This document shows positions 50,951 to 63,063 of a stretch of 64,000 bases of DNA, piece by piece. The stretch's first letter is position 1. Each line of letters begins with the position of its first letter. The translations under genes were made by a program, and so were the position numbers. This DNA comes from Moringa oleifera (taxonomy: Eukaryota > Streptophyta > Magnoliopsida > Brassicales > Moringaceae). The notes beneath the pieces were generated by a model. It had not been told where the DNA came from, ran no database searches, and saw only the letters and a list, made by a program, of their open reading frames with translations. The stretch is taken from contig JAJFZO010000168.1 of the NCBI GenBank assembly GCA_021397835.1, positions 930,001 to 994,000 on the forward strand, in the 5' to 3' direction.

Positions 50951-52689
50951 AAACTTTCACTGAGATTACACTACAATACAAAACAGCACCATTTCTTTTA
51001 CAATATTATATCAATCAAACAAATTAGGTTTTGAACATAAAATTACGCTACAACATTATACTCCATCATCATCAACAACATGCCAAAATCATACTAACAT
51101 CACAAAAATCTTTACACCAATAAAACACTTTAAATTTTGCACAAAATCATTCTTTAATGATGCACATGAGTATCTTCATTTCTCCAATATTATACTTTAT
51201 TAACAACATACCAAATGCTCCACACACTTCAATACAACATACAATCATCATTTTCACAATATGAGTGTAAATATGTAACAATAATATACTAAATTTGTTC
51301 AAATGTGATTGTGTTCATGACAACAGTGACAATATAAGTCTAGGTATGTAGTTGATACCCAAATTTTGTCCTCATTAGAAATCTACAACATGAAGAACAT
51401 AAGTGCCACTGTCACTTTGTAGCATACAAAACAATAGTGTCACTTTCATGGAAGACTATACAAATGGGGTCGGATTAAGGAGAAATTAGACCTTTAAGGG
51501 AGAATCTAGCAAGCGACCTCCTAGAAGTAAAAAGTAGAGTATCAAGTCTTCAGTTTACATTATTTGACATTTTATCCTAGGGAGAGTTTACCCTATGATT
51601 GCCACCAAGGAGAGTGTGGAATTTGTAGAGAAGACTGAGGGAAAGTCTTCCTAAGAGGAAGAAATGAATAATAGAACATAAAGATCTTGTAGTTAAGGGA
51701 AGAAAGGTGTCTAGGAACATCTTTATCATTTTTAACACTCATTTTTGGTAGACTCTGCCTATGACTACTTCTGAAGTTTCCAAATGTGAGTGAGGAAGAA
51801 TGTTCTTGAGGATACAAAATGAATATTAGGATACTAGATCTTATATCTAAAGGAGGAAGAATGTTTCATGCGTTAGCTTTTGCCCTAGTTTTCTTTCCCC
51901 ACGCATCTCTGCTCTCCCCTTTCTCTTTTCTTCTCTGTAAGTCTCCCTTTTTATCTCTCTGTAACTCTCCCTCTTTGTCTATCTACAACTCCTTTCTCTC
52001 TTTGCAAATCTTTTTCCTCCAGCTAGTCTCCACGTGATTGAAGAATTTAAAGATTTGGTGAACGACAACATCTTTGGCGAACTTGCTACTCAAACTCCTA
52101 CAGGTAACTATAAAAAATTTAGTTAGATTAGATTTCACAATTTTTTTCTAGATTAGATTATATAGAAAAATTTTGGTTAGAATAGACTAGATTGAAAATT
52201 TTGGTTAGATTATTTAAAAAAATTAAGTTATTTTGATTGTTAATTTTATTTGTTAATAAATTTATTTTTTTGTTATGTTAGTTAGATATAATTATTGAAT
52301 TAGATTGTAATTAATTTATGATAGAATAATTTAATTAGATTTTTTAAAAAAATTGAATTAGCTAGATGTTAATTAAAATTTTAAGTTAGTTAATTCTATT
52401 TGTTAATAAATTTAATTTTTGTTATATTAGTCAGATATAAATATGTAATTACATTATAATTAATTTATGATCAATAATTTAATTAGATTTTTTTAAAAAA
52501 AAATCAAATTAATCAGATGTTAATTAAAATTTTAAGTTATTAATTTTATTTGTTAATAAATTTGCTTTTTGTTAAATTAATTATGTAATTGTTTAATTAG
52601 ATTATAATTGGGGATAAATAATTTGAATAGATTTTTATGAAAATTACATCAATTAAGATGTTAATTAAATTACAATTAGAATACTTGCG
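50951..52689. other. Intergenic DNA before the CACTA coding remnants
   Basis: Contains T/C-rich repeats near 51890-52025 (TCTCCCTTT/TCTCTCTGTAA words) and a three-fold recurrence of TTAATTTTATTTGTTAATAAATTT near 52241, 52394 and 52540. A CACTACA word at 50969-50975 could be a CACTA terminus but has no partner. No gene is supported. The part nearest 52690 probably belongs to the transposon. Confidence 0.4.
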
Positions 52690-54700
52690 TTACCAATTAA
52701 GAAAACCATTTTGTTCAAGTGTGAATAGTTTGATCCTACATCAAATATAGGCACCAAAGTACATAAATTATATAATCCAGTGGATATCAATCACACACGA
52801 AGATTAAATAACTATAAATCATTTGTCCTAACTTCACAAATAGTTTAAATCTATTATATTCTTTATCCGAGCTTAAGGTGCGATAAGCATGATTGATGGG
52901 TTATTTGCAAAATAAAGGCCAAATTTGTCATTGAACCTCTAGATTCTCATTTTATTGGTAAATCAACCTAAGATGCTTCTTTTTAAGATGATGAAAGAGA
53001 CGTCTATCAAATTAAGAATGATGCAAACGATTATCCTATATCCTCAAATGATCTAAATGAAACATTAATAAATATTGATGATAAGGAAGAAGAAATGCCA
53101 GTTCATTCATATTTTAAAGGTTATTCTGTGAGGAATAAGAGGATGAAGTGGAAGAGGAAAAGAAAAAGTAAGACTTTGAAGATGATGATTAGTTATATTT
53201 ATAAAAAAAAATTATTGTTTGAATTGTTTAATCTATTATTTTAAATAATTTATCTTGTGAAATATGTGTTATTTAATTCAGAATTCCATTGTATTGTAGT
53301 TTTAATATGGATTTTAAGAGATTTTAGTTTAATTTTTAGGGAAAACTCTACCAAATTTTTTATTAAAATTAGCTATCTGTCAAATTAACTTTTATTAACA
53401 TACTTATATGAGAGGTCGTAGGAGACGAGCTGACTTTAAAGGAATAAGTGAGTACTCTACCGGAAGAGATCTACATATTTAGGATGAGGAGGAGGATATA
53501 ACTGTGCCATCTCTACATGAAGCATCTATACCCATAGATGGGTTTACCAGCTTTGCTTCAGGTACTACTACTAGGATGCCTAGGTTATCGAGTTTCTAGA
53601 GTATAGGTAGATAGCAAATTTTTATAGATAATGACACGTAAATGTTCATAATTAATATTTTCAGTACTTTGTATCATTATCTTTATAAATTTTCTCAATA
53701 TTATTTACTACTTTTTATTTTATTATCTTATTTGACAAGATTAAGCCTTTGTGTAAATGTTTTGCGAAGATTTATAAGATCTTCTAAGAGAGACTTGATC
53801 CATCTAGATACAAGTCAAGGGTGATTTCTCAAAAAACTAAAAATTTTCATTTTAAAGAATTCAAGTTACCTATAATTATTTAGCAAAAAAATATATTTTA
53901 CATGTTAACATACTAACCTCTTTCTTTCTTTTTTTGATAGAAATATTTTACATAGGATGAGAAAATAAATGGCATCGTAAAGGCTATATGGGAGGCTCGA
54001 GTTGCAGACAGATATGTTGACTTGATGTATGCATATTACCAGAAGATAAGAAATAAACCTCAATTTATCTCAGATACTATGTAAGAGAAATGACAGATAA
54101 AATGGAACCTGTCACAATAAGATAGAAGTGTGAGATCATGCCTTATAATCAATAGAGTGAGATGGACAAACTCAAGTCAGTGCCTCTTGACATAGTACCG
54201 GTTCATGTTCACTGCAGAACCATTGTTTACGCTTAGTACGTATTATATTTAAATTACTTATATAAATATAAAAAAATGATGTGGTTGTTTATTAAATATT
54301 TTTTTCAAACGCAAGAGTTAGGTCATGATCCTATTGCGATAGAGCTTTTTAAATGGACTTACACTAAAAAATTCAATTTCGATGAATTCATAAATAAGCA
54401 TGCTAAAAAAATAAATGTAAGTTTATTATATTCAACATTTAATAAATAACTAAAATTTAATGAGTAAGTTAACAAACCACTTTATTATAAGAATGCTTTA
54501 AGGATTTAGTTACCTTAGTGTCTCAACCAGAGGAGGCATCTTTTGACACACTTGAGGTAAACTACACTAAGCTCTACTATGATATAGTAGGTGGAGAGAA
54601 GAAATGTATGGCATTTAGGATTAGAAGTCAAGCTCAATCATGGAATTCAGGTGGTAACTCTAGTAGTAGGAGAGACTTTTTTAATAAAAAATTATAATAC
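52690..54700 (+). mobile_element. Decayed CACTA (En/Spm) transposon coding region
   Basis: At 52712-52935 the frame reads LFKCEXFDPTSN, then GTKVHKLYNPVDINHTRR, then FVLTSQIV, then YPSLRCDKHDXWVICKIKAK, matching the C-terminal region of plant TNP2-like CACTA transposases. An acidic tail follows (DDERDVYQIKNDANDYP, 52990-53090). A second gene-like part at 53408-54690 carries pieces of the plant En/Spm 'Transposase_24' family: RGRRRRADF, PIAIELFKWTYTKKFNFDEF near 54320-54395, SQPEEASFDTLEVNYTKLYYDIVGGEKK near 54520-54600, and IRSQAQSWNSGG. The order TNP2 then TNPA-like is normal for CACTA elements. Stops and missing TIRs show that it is a relic. Confidence 0.72.
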
Positions 54701-56200
54701 TTGTGTTTTAATTTTCTCTTGTCCATTTGATTATGTTTGTTAAACAATTTTTGTGAATATTATAGGAATACTTGAATATATTGGCACCATAACTAGTTTT
54801 CTTATTTCAAAAAAAAAGAATCTTTCTTTTTTGCTCGAGAATTAGCAAAATCTAAAGTATTTGATGAGTTGGCTTTACCAATGACTTGTGGTTTTTTTAC
54901 TTATTGTCTTGTTAGTTAATTAGAAATTTTTAGTTTGTATTTATATGTTTTTATGTTTGTTTTATAGTCAGATTAATTTGGGAGAAATAAAGAAAGAAAA
55001 ATCAACAAAAAGTCAACTTTGATGCTTCAGCTTTAGAAGTTCAAAGTTGCAACTCCATGAATTCTTGCAGAATCTCATAAAACATCTAAAAAGCCTGAAA
55101 TTGTATCTCTATAACTTAAAGCCACGGCTCCAATTGGGAAATTTACACAATTAAGCTTTCATAGATTTTTTTTTTGGGGGGGGGGGATAAGTCTTTAGGG
55201 GGGGAAACAAAAAGGAAGATGGTTTATAAAAAATAAAAAGAGAAAGAAAGATCCAAGAATAGTAGATCAAGATTGAAAACTAAAGATTTTCTTAGAGTTC
55301 ATTCAAAAACTAGCTTTGTTTCTCTTCTCTTTTGTCTTTGATTTTATTATTTTTTTCATTATAAATAGGAACTAAATTTTTAATTAAGGGAATTTGATGA
55401 AATTTATACATTAAAGTTTTAATCCAAGTTTACAGTTTTCTTTTATTCGATCAATTGTTTACGCTTCAAGCTTCTGGATGTTAAGTTTTGTATTCAACTG
55501 ATTAACTAATTGAACTTTATGTTGAGAAGTTAAATTAATTTAATTAGATCATGGTAATTAGTAATATAAGGACTAAATTAGGGCGGCAGTTACCAGTTAA
55601 ACTTATGTCATCATTTACTAATTAATTAAATCCATAGTCGATTAATTAGGCAACAAAGAATTAAGATCTTAATGAATTATTCTATATGTTAATTATTATC
55701 AAGAGATAGATAATTAATATAGAGTTGTATATTCATTTTGACCTAAGAGAGAATTTTAATGTATTTTTGGATTATCAATCATTGATTTGTATAATTAAAT
55801 TAGTTATTGCATGTTTTGAATTAAATTTGATGTGTTAGAGCGAACTCCATTATTCTTAATCCGTTTTTGATATTGTTTCTCAAAATCATTTAATTACATT
55901 CATAGTTAATAACATAACTAACAGAATCAAATTTTGTTTATTATTGTTTAAATAATTTATAAGTTGTCTAAATATTGATAATTAGATTAAAGTTCTCATG
56001 GGAACGATTTAAACTTTATCTTGTATTACTTAAAATGATTTGCGTATTTATAAATTTATCACATCATATATCATTTATTATTCTATTTTATATACCACTC
56101 ATACTACGTCACTGAGATCTCTAATTGAACATAACTCTAGCTTTTCTTAAATTATATGTTTAAGTCTAAGAACATATCTTGTAGCTTATTGTTTATTAGC
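54701..56200. other. Intergenic DNA with a T9G10 homopolymer junction
   Basis: No gene is seen. A run of nine T followed by ten G lies near 55169-55188, and another G run near 55198-55204. The rest is A+T-rich, with ATTAATTA-type words at 55500-55740 that could be an LTR but were not matched to a partner. Confidence 0.4.
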
Positions 56201-56229
56201 TTCGATTAACTCAACTCGATCATAGAGCC

Positions 56230-56560
56230 CATAGAACTCTACAATGCAATCATAAATTGTTGTAGGCCCTTGCATGCAATGCCACAATCATTGAAACAAA
56301 AGTTCTCATAGTTATCTAGTAAGAATCTTGATTGTAAAAAATTCTTCATATACGTCTAAAAAGTGATTTGATTTCTGCCTTCTTTACACCACTAAGTTGG
56401 ATCATCATTGATTTTCACATATTCAAAGAAGTATTCAACTTTCGTAATTCAGTCAAAAAAACCCTTCAACATCTAGTTGCTCATCAAACGGAGAAAGTTC
56501 AATTTTTTGTCATTATTTCTAGCTAAACCAATATTTTCATCATTATAATCAAAAAGTTGG
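56230..56560 (-). mobile_element. Gypsy gag fragment
   Basis: On the minus strand the frames read FFDXITKVEYFFEYV, then EGRNQITFXTYMKNFLQSRFLLDNYE. This resembles the retrotransposon gag block DWL..VE..FEY...EGRN.I..W..MK..L..RFLP.NY typical of plant gypsy elements. It is short, with stops and a frame change. No neighbouring pol region is visible. Confidence 0.5.
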
Positions 56561-58750
56561 TTGAAATTTGTGTTATATATGGTGGCGTTGGTACAAAAAG
56601 ATGAATAGGTGGGTGATTAAAATTGGATTATCATTAAATTCATGTAACTATTTCAAAAACAATGGAAAAATGCTTTTCAAAATTGATTTTTAAAGTTGAC
56701 TAAAATATCACTCTAAATGGTTTTGATTCCTTTAAGAATGGAGAAAAAAAACTAAAATTAAAAAAAATAAAATAATTATTTGAGTCAATAATATCCAAAA
56801 ACAAAACGGGACCCAATGCCTTGACTTGAATCTCTGAAAAAAATACATTTATTTCAACCTTACACATCAACCATTTTGCTTGGCTCAAACTAGCTGACTT
56901 GCATGTCACGTGACATCCTCGTGATATGACATAGTAAATAAATGCTCCCCCCTTCATGGATCGCGACTTCTCTGTAAGACCAATTCAACCCCTCAAATAA
57001 GAATTTTTTTTTTTAATCAATTGATTGAGGGAAAACCCAAACACTTATTCTTTTTTTAATTAATCTTAATTATTTGAAAAATAAAGCTATTTAAGACTAT
57101 AAGATAATGTAATAATAATTTAATAAGATCATTACATTTGTGCATAATTTCAAATATTTTATTTTTGTAATAATTTTAAATGATTTTGGTGATATAATCA
57201 CTTTTCATAACAGTGATTTAATTACATTTCATGTTTTCAGTTTTTATTTATTTTCTTCCCTTTTCATATTGTTTTCTCTTTAATAAAACAAATATATAAT
57301 TCTCTTTTTATAATAAATTCTTGTTTTTTTTTTAATTCTCAATAAATTTAAAAGGAATATTTGTTATCTAGTGTTATTCAAAATCTCAATTAGAATCGAT
57401 AACATTTTTTGATTAATTTTTGTTTAGAATTGATAAATTTTGATCAACATTATTATTTTATTAAAATTAAAACAAATTTTTATTTTTTATTATAATAATT
57501 TTATATAAAACTATAGGTTTTGATTATTTTAATATATTTAAAATAAAAAAACTGAAATATTTTTATTTTTAATTATTAAAGTTAGTTTTGATAATGTATA
57601 TTTAATTATCATAAATTTTTATAATATATTAAATTAATATTAAAATAAAAATAAAAGTTATATAAAATTTTAATATTTATTTCATGTTATCATTCAAATC
57701 TTTATGTTTAAAAAGTAACAAATCAAATTTTGATATTTTAATTTTGATTAAATTAAATTTTACTAAAAAATTAAAGTTTAAAGATATTCAAATTGAAAAG
57801 AACTTTGATTTAAACTTTTTCACAGATATAAAAAAATATTCAAGATATCTTCACAAGAATTTTTAAAAATTTATAAATATTGCAAATATATATTTTGAAA
57901 TTTATATTATCAAAAATGTTAAAAATTTACAAAAAAAAATCTTGTATGGATGAATTATTCAAATTTAAGGGATAAACTCGAAAAAAAGAATAAGTAATTC
58001 ATTTAAATTATTTTTGAGATATTTTAATAATAAAAATATTTTTTTATAATCAATTAAAGTAAAGTTTAATTCAATATTATATTAATAAATTATGATTCGA
58101 TTTATCACTTTTTGAATATAAAAATTTGATTTATAAAATTGGGTAAACTATATGATTTTATATAACTTTTATCCTAAAATAGACTTTATTCTATTTTTCA
58201 ATTGAGACTTTATAATATTTTTTAATCAGTGTTACATATAAAATATTGATTTAGTTCAAATTGATCATTGTTTTTAAAATTTTTTAAAAGAGATCGTTCA
58301 AATTAAATTATTAAATAATGAATTTTTGACAGAAATTATCACATTAACATTAATTACAACAAATTTTAAAACCTTTTGAGTATTAAATTCTTTTTTTTAA
58401 AAATTACATTGTAAAAGAATTAAAAAATATAAAAAATTATTTCTATTAAAAAACTTAAAATTTTTGTGATGGTAACTTGAATATTTTTATATTTATAAAA
58501 AAATTTAAATTTAAATTTATTGTTATAACATATTCTTTTTAAAAAATAAAATCTAATTTAAATAAAATTATAAATTTTGATTAGAAAACATAAACGGTAA
58601 AAAAAATTATTTTAACATTTACCACCACTATTATGATATGATACAAGAAAGTTGTTAAAAAAATGTTAATCTCATGATATGATGATAAAGTCATGTATGA
58701 TGATATAATAAAAAAAAAATTGCATACATTTTTAAATTGTGATATTTTGT
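56561..58750. other. A+T-rich intergenic DNA upstream of the NPR-like gene
   Basis: No gene is supported. An opposite-strand copy of the dispersed A+T-rich repeat lies near 57940-58120. A short stretch of balanced composition near 56880-56970 has no recognisable content. The composition changes sharply near 58760, where the NPR-like gene's promoter begins. Confidence 0.5.
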
Positions 58751-59040
58751 AAGCTAAATTGGTAGTTATGTGATGGGGAGAAACTTACATGAGCCCATGG
58801 CATGTTACGCAAGTTTTTGTAAAAGCGGTTTCTTCGTAACTTCGCGGAAGAAGCCATTTTAGTTATTTTTGTGGGGCAGATTCTTTTCCCACCGACTCCC
58901 ACTGGATTCTGTTTTTCCAGTTTCCTTCTAAAGTAAAACCCTAATTACAGTTGGCTGATTGCCATCTTTCTTTTTTGTTCAATAAGCAAAGGCAAAGGCA
59001 AAGGCAAGCATCGTACGTTGGCACGCAATTCTCTCATGGA

Positions 59041-59088
59041 GGTGACGCCATTGTCTGCGTCACCAGAACCCAGCTAGTAATGCTGACG
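59041..59088. promoter_or_regulatory. TGACG cluster with an 8-bp perfect inverted repeat, NPR-like gene promoter
   Basis: GGTGACGC at 59041-59048 and GCGTCACC at 59057-59064 form a perfect inverted repeat around an 8-bp spacer. A third TGACG lies at 59084-59088 and a fourth at 59278-59282. TGACG is the core site of TGA bZIP factors, the partners of NPR proteins. The cluster is just upstream of the pyrimidine-rich probable transcription start region. Function is inference. Confidence 0.5.
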
Positions 59089-59144
59089 CCGTCTAAGTCG
59101 TTAGCGAAACGACATCATCTCCGCGCATAACGACAACCCCCGTC

Positions 59145-59167
59145 CTCTCTCTCTCTCTCTCTCTCTC
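59145..59167 (+). repeat. CT microsatellite in the NPR-like gene leader/promoter
   Basis: An uninterrupted CT dinucleotide run of about 23 bp lies at the start of the probable transcribed leader. Such pyrimidine patches are common near plant transcription starts. The leader then runs T-rich to the splice acceptor at 59833. Confidence 0.7.
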
Positions 59168-59199
59168 CTACCTACGCCATTCAACTGTTTCCATTTCCC

Positions 59200-60070
59200 T
59201 GACTCTCTTTCAGACCTTTCTCTCTCTTCTTAATTTCCTGCCTTGCTTTTGAAAGCGAAATATGAAGCTTCGTTAGGTGACGACTCGTTATGTTGTTATC
59301 GCTGCAACGTGGGAGCGCATCTAAACACAACTGCTTATTCTTTTTCTTTGCCCTCGTTAATGGTTGTCTTTTCACTCTCTTCTCTGCCTGTTACTCTCCT
59401 TACTTTTGTTTCGTGATTAGTTCCCTTTGACTTCTTTTTTTGTTAATTCAGGTTTTTTTTTTTTCCTTTTTGAATCTGAATTGCTTGAGATTATCTTCAG
59501 TTTTTTGGTTCTTTGTAAATCTGGGTGGATCTGTCTGAGAGTAAGAGGTTTTTGACCCAAAAAAAAAAAAATCTTTGCCCATAACACGCAGACTTCTGAA
59601 ATTTGCATCTCCCCTTTTCTATTGAAAATTAAATGAGTTTATGTTGGTACTAGTTTTTATGCTGATTAATTGTTCCTGGAAATTCAAGCAACAAATTTCT
59701 TGGGCTTTACGCAGGCCTTGTCCGTCGTGTGATGTAGGGAAAATATAGTGAATAATGTTGTGTATTGTATTTTGAGAAATTGAATTTTTAAACTCATGAA
59801 TGTTAATTGGTGATTATGCCATTTTTTCTTTAGGTGCTTGATTTTGTCAGTAATTTATCAGAAGATGGCAATTTGTCTCTCTTCATATCACTAAGTGAAA
59901 ATCAGTTTCTAAAATACCCGTATACAAAGACCTTAGCGGCAGCATTTTCATGTTTTGTTATCATAGTTTTTCAATTTTCACTTTGGGACTTTTTTTCTTC
60001 ACTGAGAAGCTATGAAGATGATCTTAAAGCTTCCTTCTCAGCTATACAAAGAAATTCTTGTATAGATTTA
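59200..60070 (+). other. 5' leader of the NPR-like gene, with a probable 5'-UTR intron
   Basis: A strong acceptor (TTTTTTCTTTAG|GTGC) ends at 59833, and the next exon runs open into the NPR coding frame. The matching donor is not resolved; candidates lie at 59480-59560. From 59834 to the first ATG at 60071 the NPR frame has 79 codons without stop, including a hydrophobic segment (TLAAAFSCFVIIVFQFSLW). These are most simply untranslated leader, because no ATG opens them in frame. Confidence 0.5.
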
Positions 60071-63063
60071 ATGGCTAATTCAGCTGAGCCATCATCATCT
60101 TTGAGCTTCACTTCATCTTCTCACGTATCGAACGGCTCAGTTGGTCCTAACATATCAACACCTTGCGGCTCCGAAATTGGGCCCAATCTAGAGGTGTTCA
60201 GTCTAGGCAAGCTAAGCTCCAACTTGGAGCAACTCCTGGTTGATTCAACTTGTGATTACAGTGATGCCGATATAATTGTGGAGTGCATTCCTGTTGGTGT
60301 TCATCGATGTATTTTGGCAGCTAGGAGTAAGTTTTTCAATGATCTGTTCAAAAAAGAAAATGGATCCCCAGAGAAAGAAGGAAAGCCAAAGTATCAGATG
60401 AGTGAGTTATTGCCTTATGGCAAGGTTGGATATGAAGCCTTCTTGATCTTTTTGAGCTACTTGTATACCGGAAAGTTAAAGCCTTCTCCTATCGACGTGT
60501 CGACTTGCGTTGATACTGTATGCCCTCATGATGCATGTGGTCCTGCCATTACATTTGCTGTGGAATTGATGTATGCCTCATTCATATTTCAAGTACCAGA
60601 GCTAGTTTCACTTTTCCAGGTTAGTATGTTGCTTATGCTGATGAAAGCTTTAGGCTGTTAATTGACATGTCAATTAGTCAGATGCATGACTTGTGTAGAT
60701 TTGGGTGGCTATAATGGTACAAGTTTATAATGTCCATTAACAATACTGATGATAGAAGTGGCAAATTTGGCTGTTGTTTGTTTTTGGTCACAATTGAAAA
60801 TTTCTGCAACCATCCACTTACTAGGTCTCATGGACTAATGGTAAAAAAGCTAGCTGTTCTTCTCCTGGAACAGGATGAATGATCAATTCTACTGGGAAAC
60901 TGAGAACCTCAGGGTAAGGCATTCTTAGGCATGCCCAGGTTCCGTGGGACTTTTATGGATTCTGGACTTCGAAGGTTGTAGAATAATGTGAGGAAGAGTA
61001 TTTATTACACAATATATAACTGTGATGCATGAACATGCCACACTAGAAATATACTACTAATATTTGATATTAGGTTGTTGATGTGGAGATTATGGATTAA
61101 AACAATTTTCACTGCTAGATATTTCTTTTGACTGAGGATGCTGAGTCACTAATGACCCTTTCCAGTTGATAATAACATTATTCATCCAAAATCATGGATC
61201 TTCCACCATGATTATGTGATACCAAGAGTTCAAATTTAAATTATGGTTTTGGTCATCTTTGTAACTGTCTGCTTGAGTCTGGTGTCTGGTATCCTACTGA
61301 AACTTATGCATTACACATGTATTTGGGACAACTGCTTGATGCGTATGAGCTACATGGCTAGAAACCTTCAACTTCTTGTTTCCAGATACAGTCATAGGGA
61401 TTGCCCTTCCTTATTTTTTCACTGTGGGTGGATTGATAATTATCACACAGTGGTCTCTGGTAACTAGATCAAGCAGTACTATTATGGAAGCAAAATTTAA
61501 TGTGGCAACTAGGGCAGTCTTAACTTAGTATATTTCTCTTCCTAATTGTGCCTTTTTCAATTTAATGTTTTCTCTTTCAGCTGAACTCCATTTTAGGCTT
61601 CACCACACCTCGATAAATTTGTACTGATTTGTTTTTTTTTTCCCTCACATATTTGCAGCGCCGTCTTCTTAATTTTATTGGAAAAGCTATTGTGGAAAAT
61701 GTTCTCCCAATCCTCATTGTAGCCTTCCACTGTCAATTAACTCAGCTTGTTGCTTGCTGTGTTGATAGAGTGGCACGTTCAGATCTTGACAAAGTCTCCA
61801 TTGAAAAAGAGCTTCCTTTTGAAGTTGCAGAGAATATTAGATTGTTGCGCCTGAAGTCTATGTCTGATGATGAAAATAATATGCTAGTTTTGGACCCAGT
61901 GAGTGAAAAGAGAATCAGGAGAATACACAAAGCATTAGACTCAGATGATGTTGAACTTGTGAAACTACTCTTAACAGAGTCTAATATAACCTTAGATGAA
62001 GCTAATGCTCTCCATTATGCTGTGGCATACTGTGATCCAAAGGTTGTCTCTGAGGTGCTTCGCCTGGGTCTAGCTGATGTCAACCTTCGAAATTCTAAGG
62101 GTTACACAGTTCTTCATGTTGCTGCAATGCGTAAAGAACCATCAATAATAGTGTCCCTTCTGACTAAAGGAGCCTCTGCTTCAGAATTGACATTGGATGG
62201 GCAGAGTTCTGTTAACATCTGCAGGAGGTTGACAAGGCCGAAAGATTATCATTCAAAAACAGAGCAGGGACAGGAAGCCAATAAAGACCGGATATGCATT
62301 GATGTCCTAGAGAGAGAAATGCGGAGAAATCCAATGGCTGGGGATGTATCTATCAGCTCCCAAACACTGGCTGATGATTTGCACATGAAGCTGCTTTACT
62401 TGGAAAATAGAGGTATTGATTTAGATGATAATATCATTATAATGCCTTAGTAAAGGCACTGTCATGATATTGGGTATATTATGTCAACGTTTTTATTTTC
62501 CGTAGGCATTTAAAACTTGAGCTAACCTTTTTCCTAGAGGACCTTGCTTCAAAATCACAATAAATGTTAAACCTTTAGCATTCTTTATTTTAGTTGATAG
62601 GCATGCTTGACATTATAAGACTTCCAATATTTGTATTCTATTGAGAGATCATTCCCATGTTTTAATTACAGAATATAACTGGTCAGACTTTGTGATGGTT
62701 GGATTGATTTTATTGACAATTGATAGTTGCTCATGCAAGGAAAGCAAAAATGCCATGGTTATGCCTGAATGCCTCACATTTCATAATATTTTTACTTGAT
62801 GCAAAATTTTCTGTCATGATTTCTTTTGCATGCGTTGATGTAGTCTTTTTGGTCTTTTGCTGCAGTGGCATTTGCACGGCTATTCTTTCCAACTGAAGCC
62901 AAGGTAGCCATGGATATTGCTAATGCTGAGACAACATCGGAGTTCGCTGGTCTTTCTGCATCAAGAGGTTCAAGTGGGAACTTAAGGGAAGTTGACTTAA
63001 ATGAGACACCTATTATGCGGAACAAGAGACTTTTTTCTAGGATGGAAGCCCTTATGAAAACTG
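60071..63063 (+). CDS. NPR3/NPR4-like salicylic-acid receptor (partial; 3' exon(s) beyond the window)
   Basis: The coding exons are 60071-60619, 61659-62412 and 62866-63063, with introns in phases 0 and 1 and a third donor (ACTG|GTAATG) at 63064. The first ATG in frame gives MANSAEPSSSLSFTSSS, as in NPR3/4 proteins. The BTB/POZ domain spans about residues 60-175 (SDADIIVECIPVGVHRCIL), with a C2HC zinc site at Cys146, Cys151, His153 and Cys156. Ankyrin repeats follow at about 270-380 (KALDSDDVELVKLLL, ANALHYAVAYCD, GYTVLHVAAM). Arg434 (LENRVAFARL) matches the arginine needed for salicylic-acid binding in Arabidopsis NPR1/3/4. VDLNETP at about 477-483 is the EAR-like repression motif of NPR3/4. 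These proteins bind TGA factors in the nucleus, repress defence genes and are relieved by salicylic acid. The C-terminal ~90 residues are missing because the window ends. Confidence 0.93.
60620..61658 (+). other. NPR-like gene intron 1
   Basis: The donor is TTCCAG|GTTAGT at 60620 and the acceptor is ATTTGCAG|CGCC ending at 61658; phase 0. The 74-codon frame inside (61243-61467) has no domain and is interpreted as chance. Confidence 0.85.
62413..62865 (+). other. NPR-like gene intron 2
   Basis: The donor is AATAGAG|GTATTG at 62413 and the acceptor is TTGCTGCAG|TGGC ending at 62865; phase 1. It falls immediately after the conserved Arg434 codon, a position that restores the LENRVAFAR block. 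Confidence 0.88.
62991..63011 (+). other. Codons of the VDLNETP EAR-like repression motif
   Basis: Seven codons in exon 3 encode VDLNETP. In Arabidopsis NPR3 and NPR4 this motif is required for transcriptional repression, which helps separate NPR3/4-type from NPR1-type proteins. Its intactness here suggests a working co-repressor. Confidence 0.85.

Noticed and set aside
50969..50975. CACTACA as the 5' terminus of the CACTA element
   Set aside because: No inverted partner near the 3' side and no sub-terminal repeats; a 7-bp word can occur by chance.
59834..60070. N-terminal extension of the NPR-like protein as the default annotation
   Set aside because: There is no ATG in that stretch in frame, and family proteins start at the MANS/MATL-type Met. 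Kept only as a finding.
61243..61467. 74-codon frame in NPR-like intron 1
   Set aside because: No domain, and it lies between well-supported splice sites.
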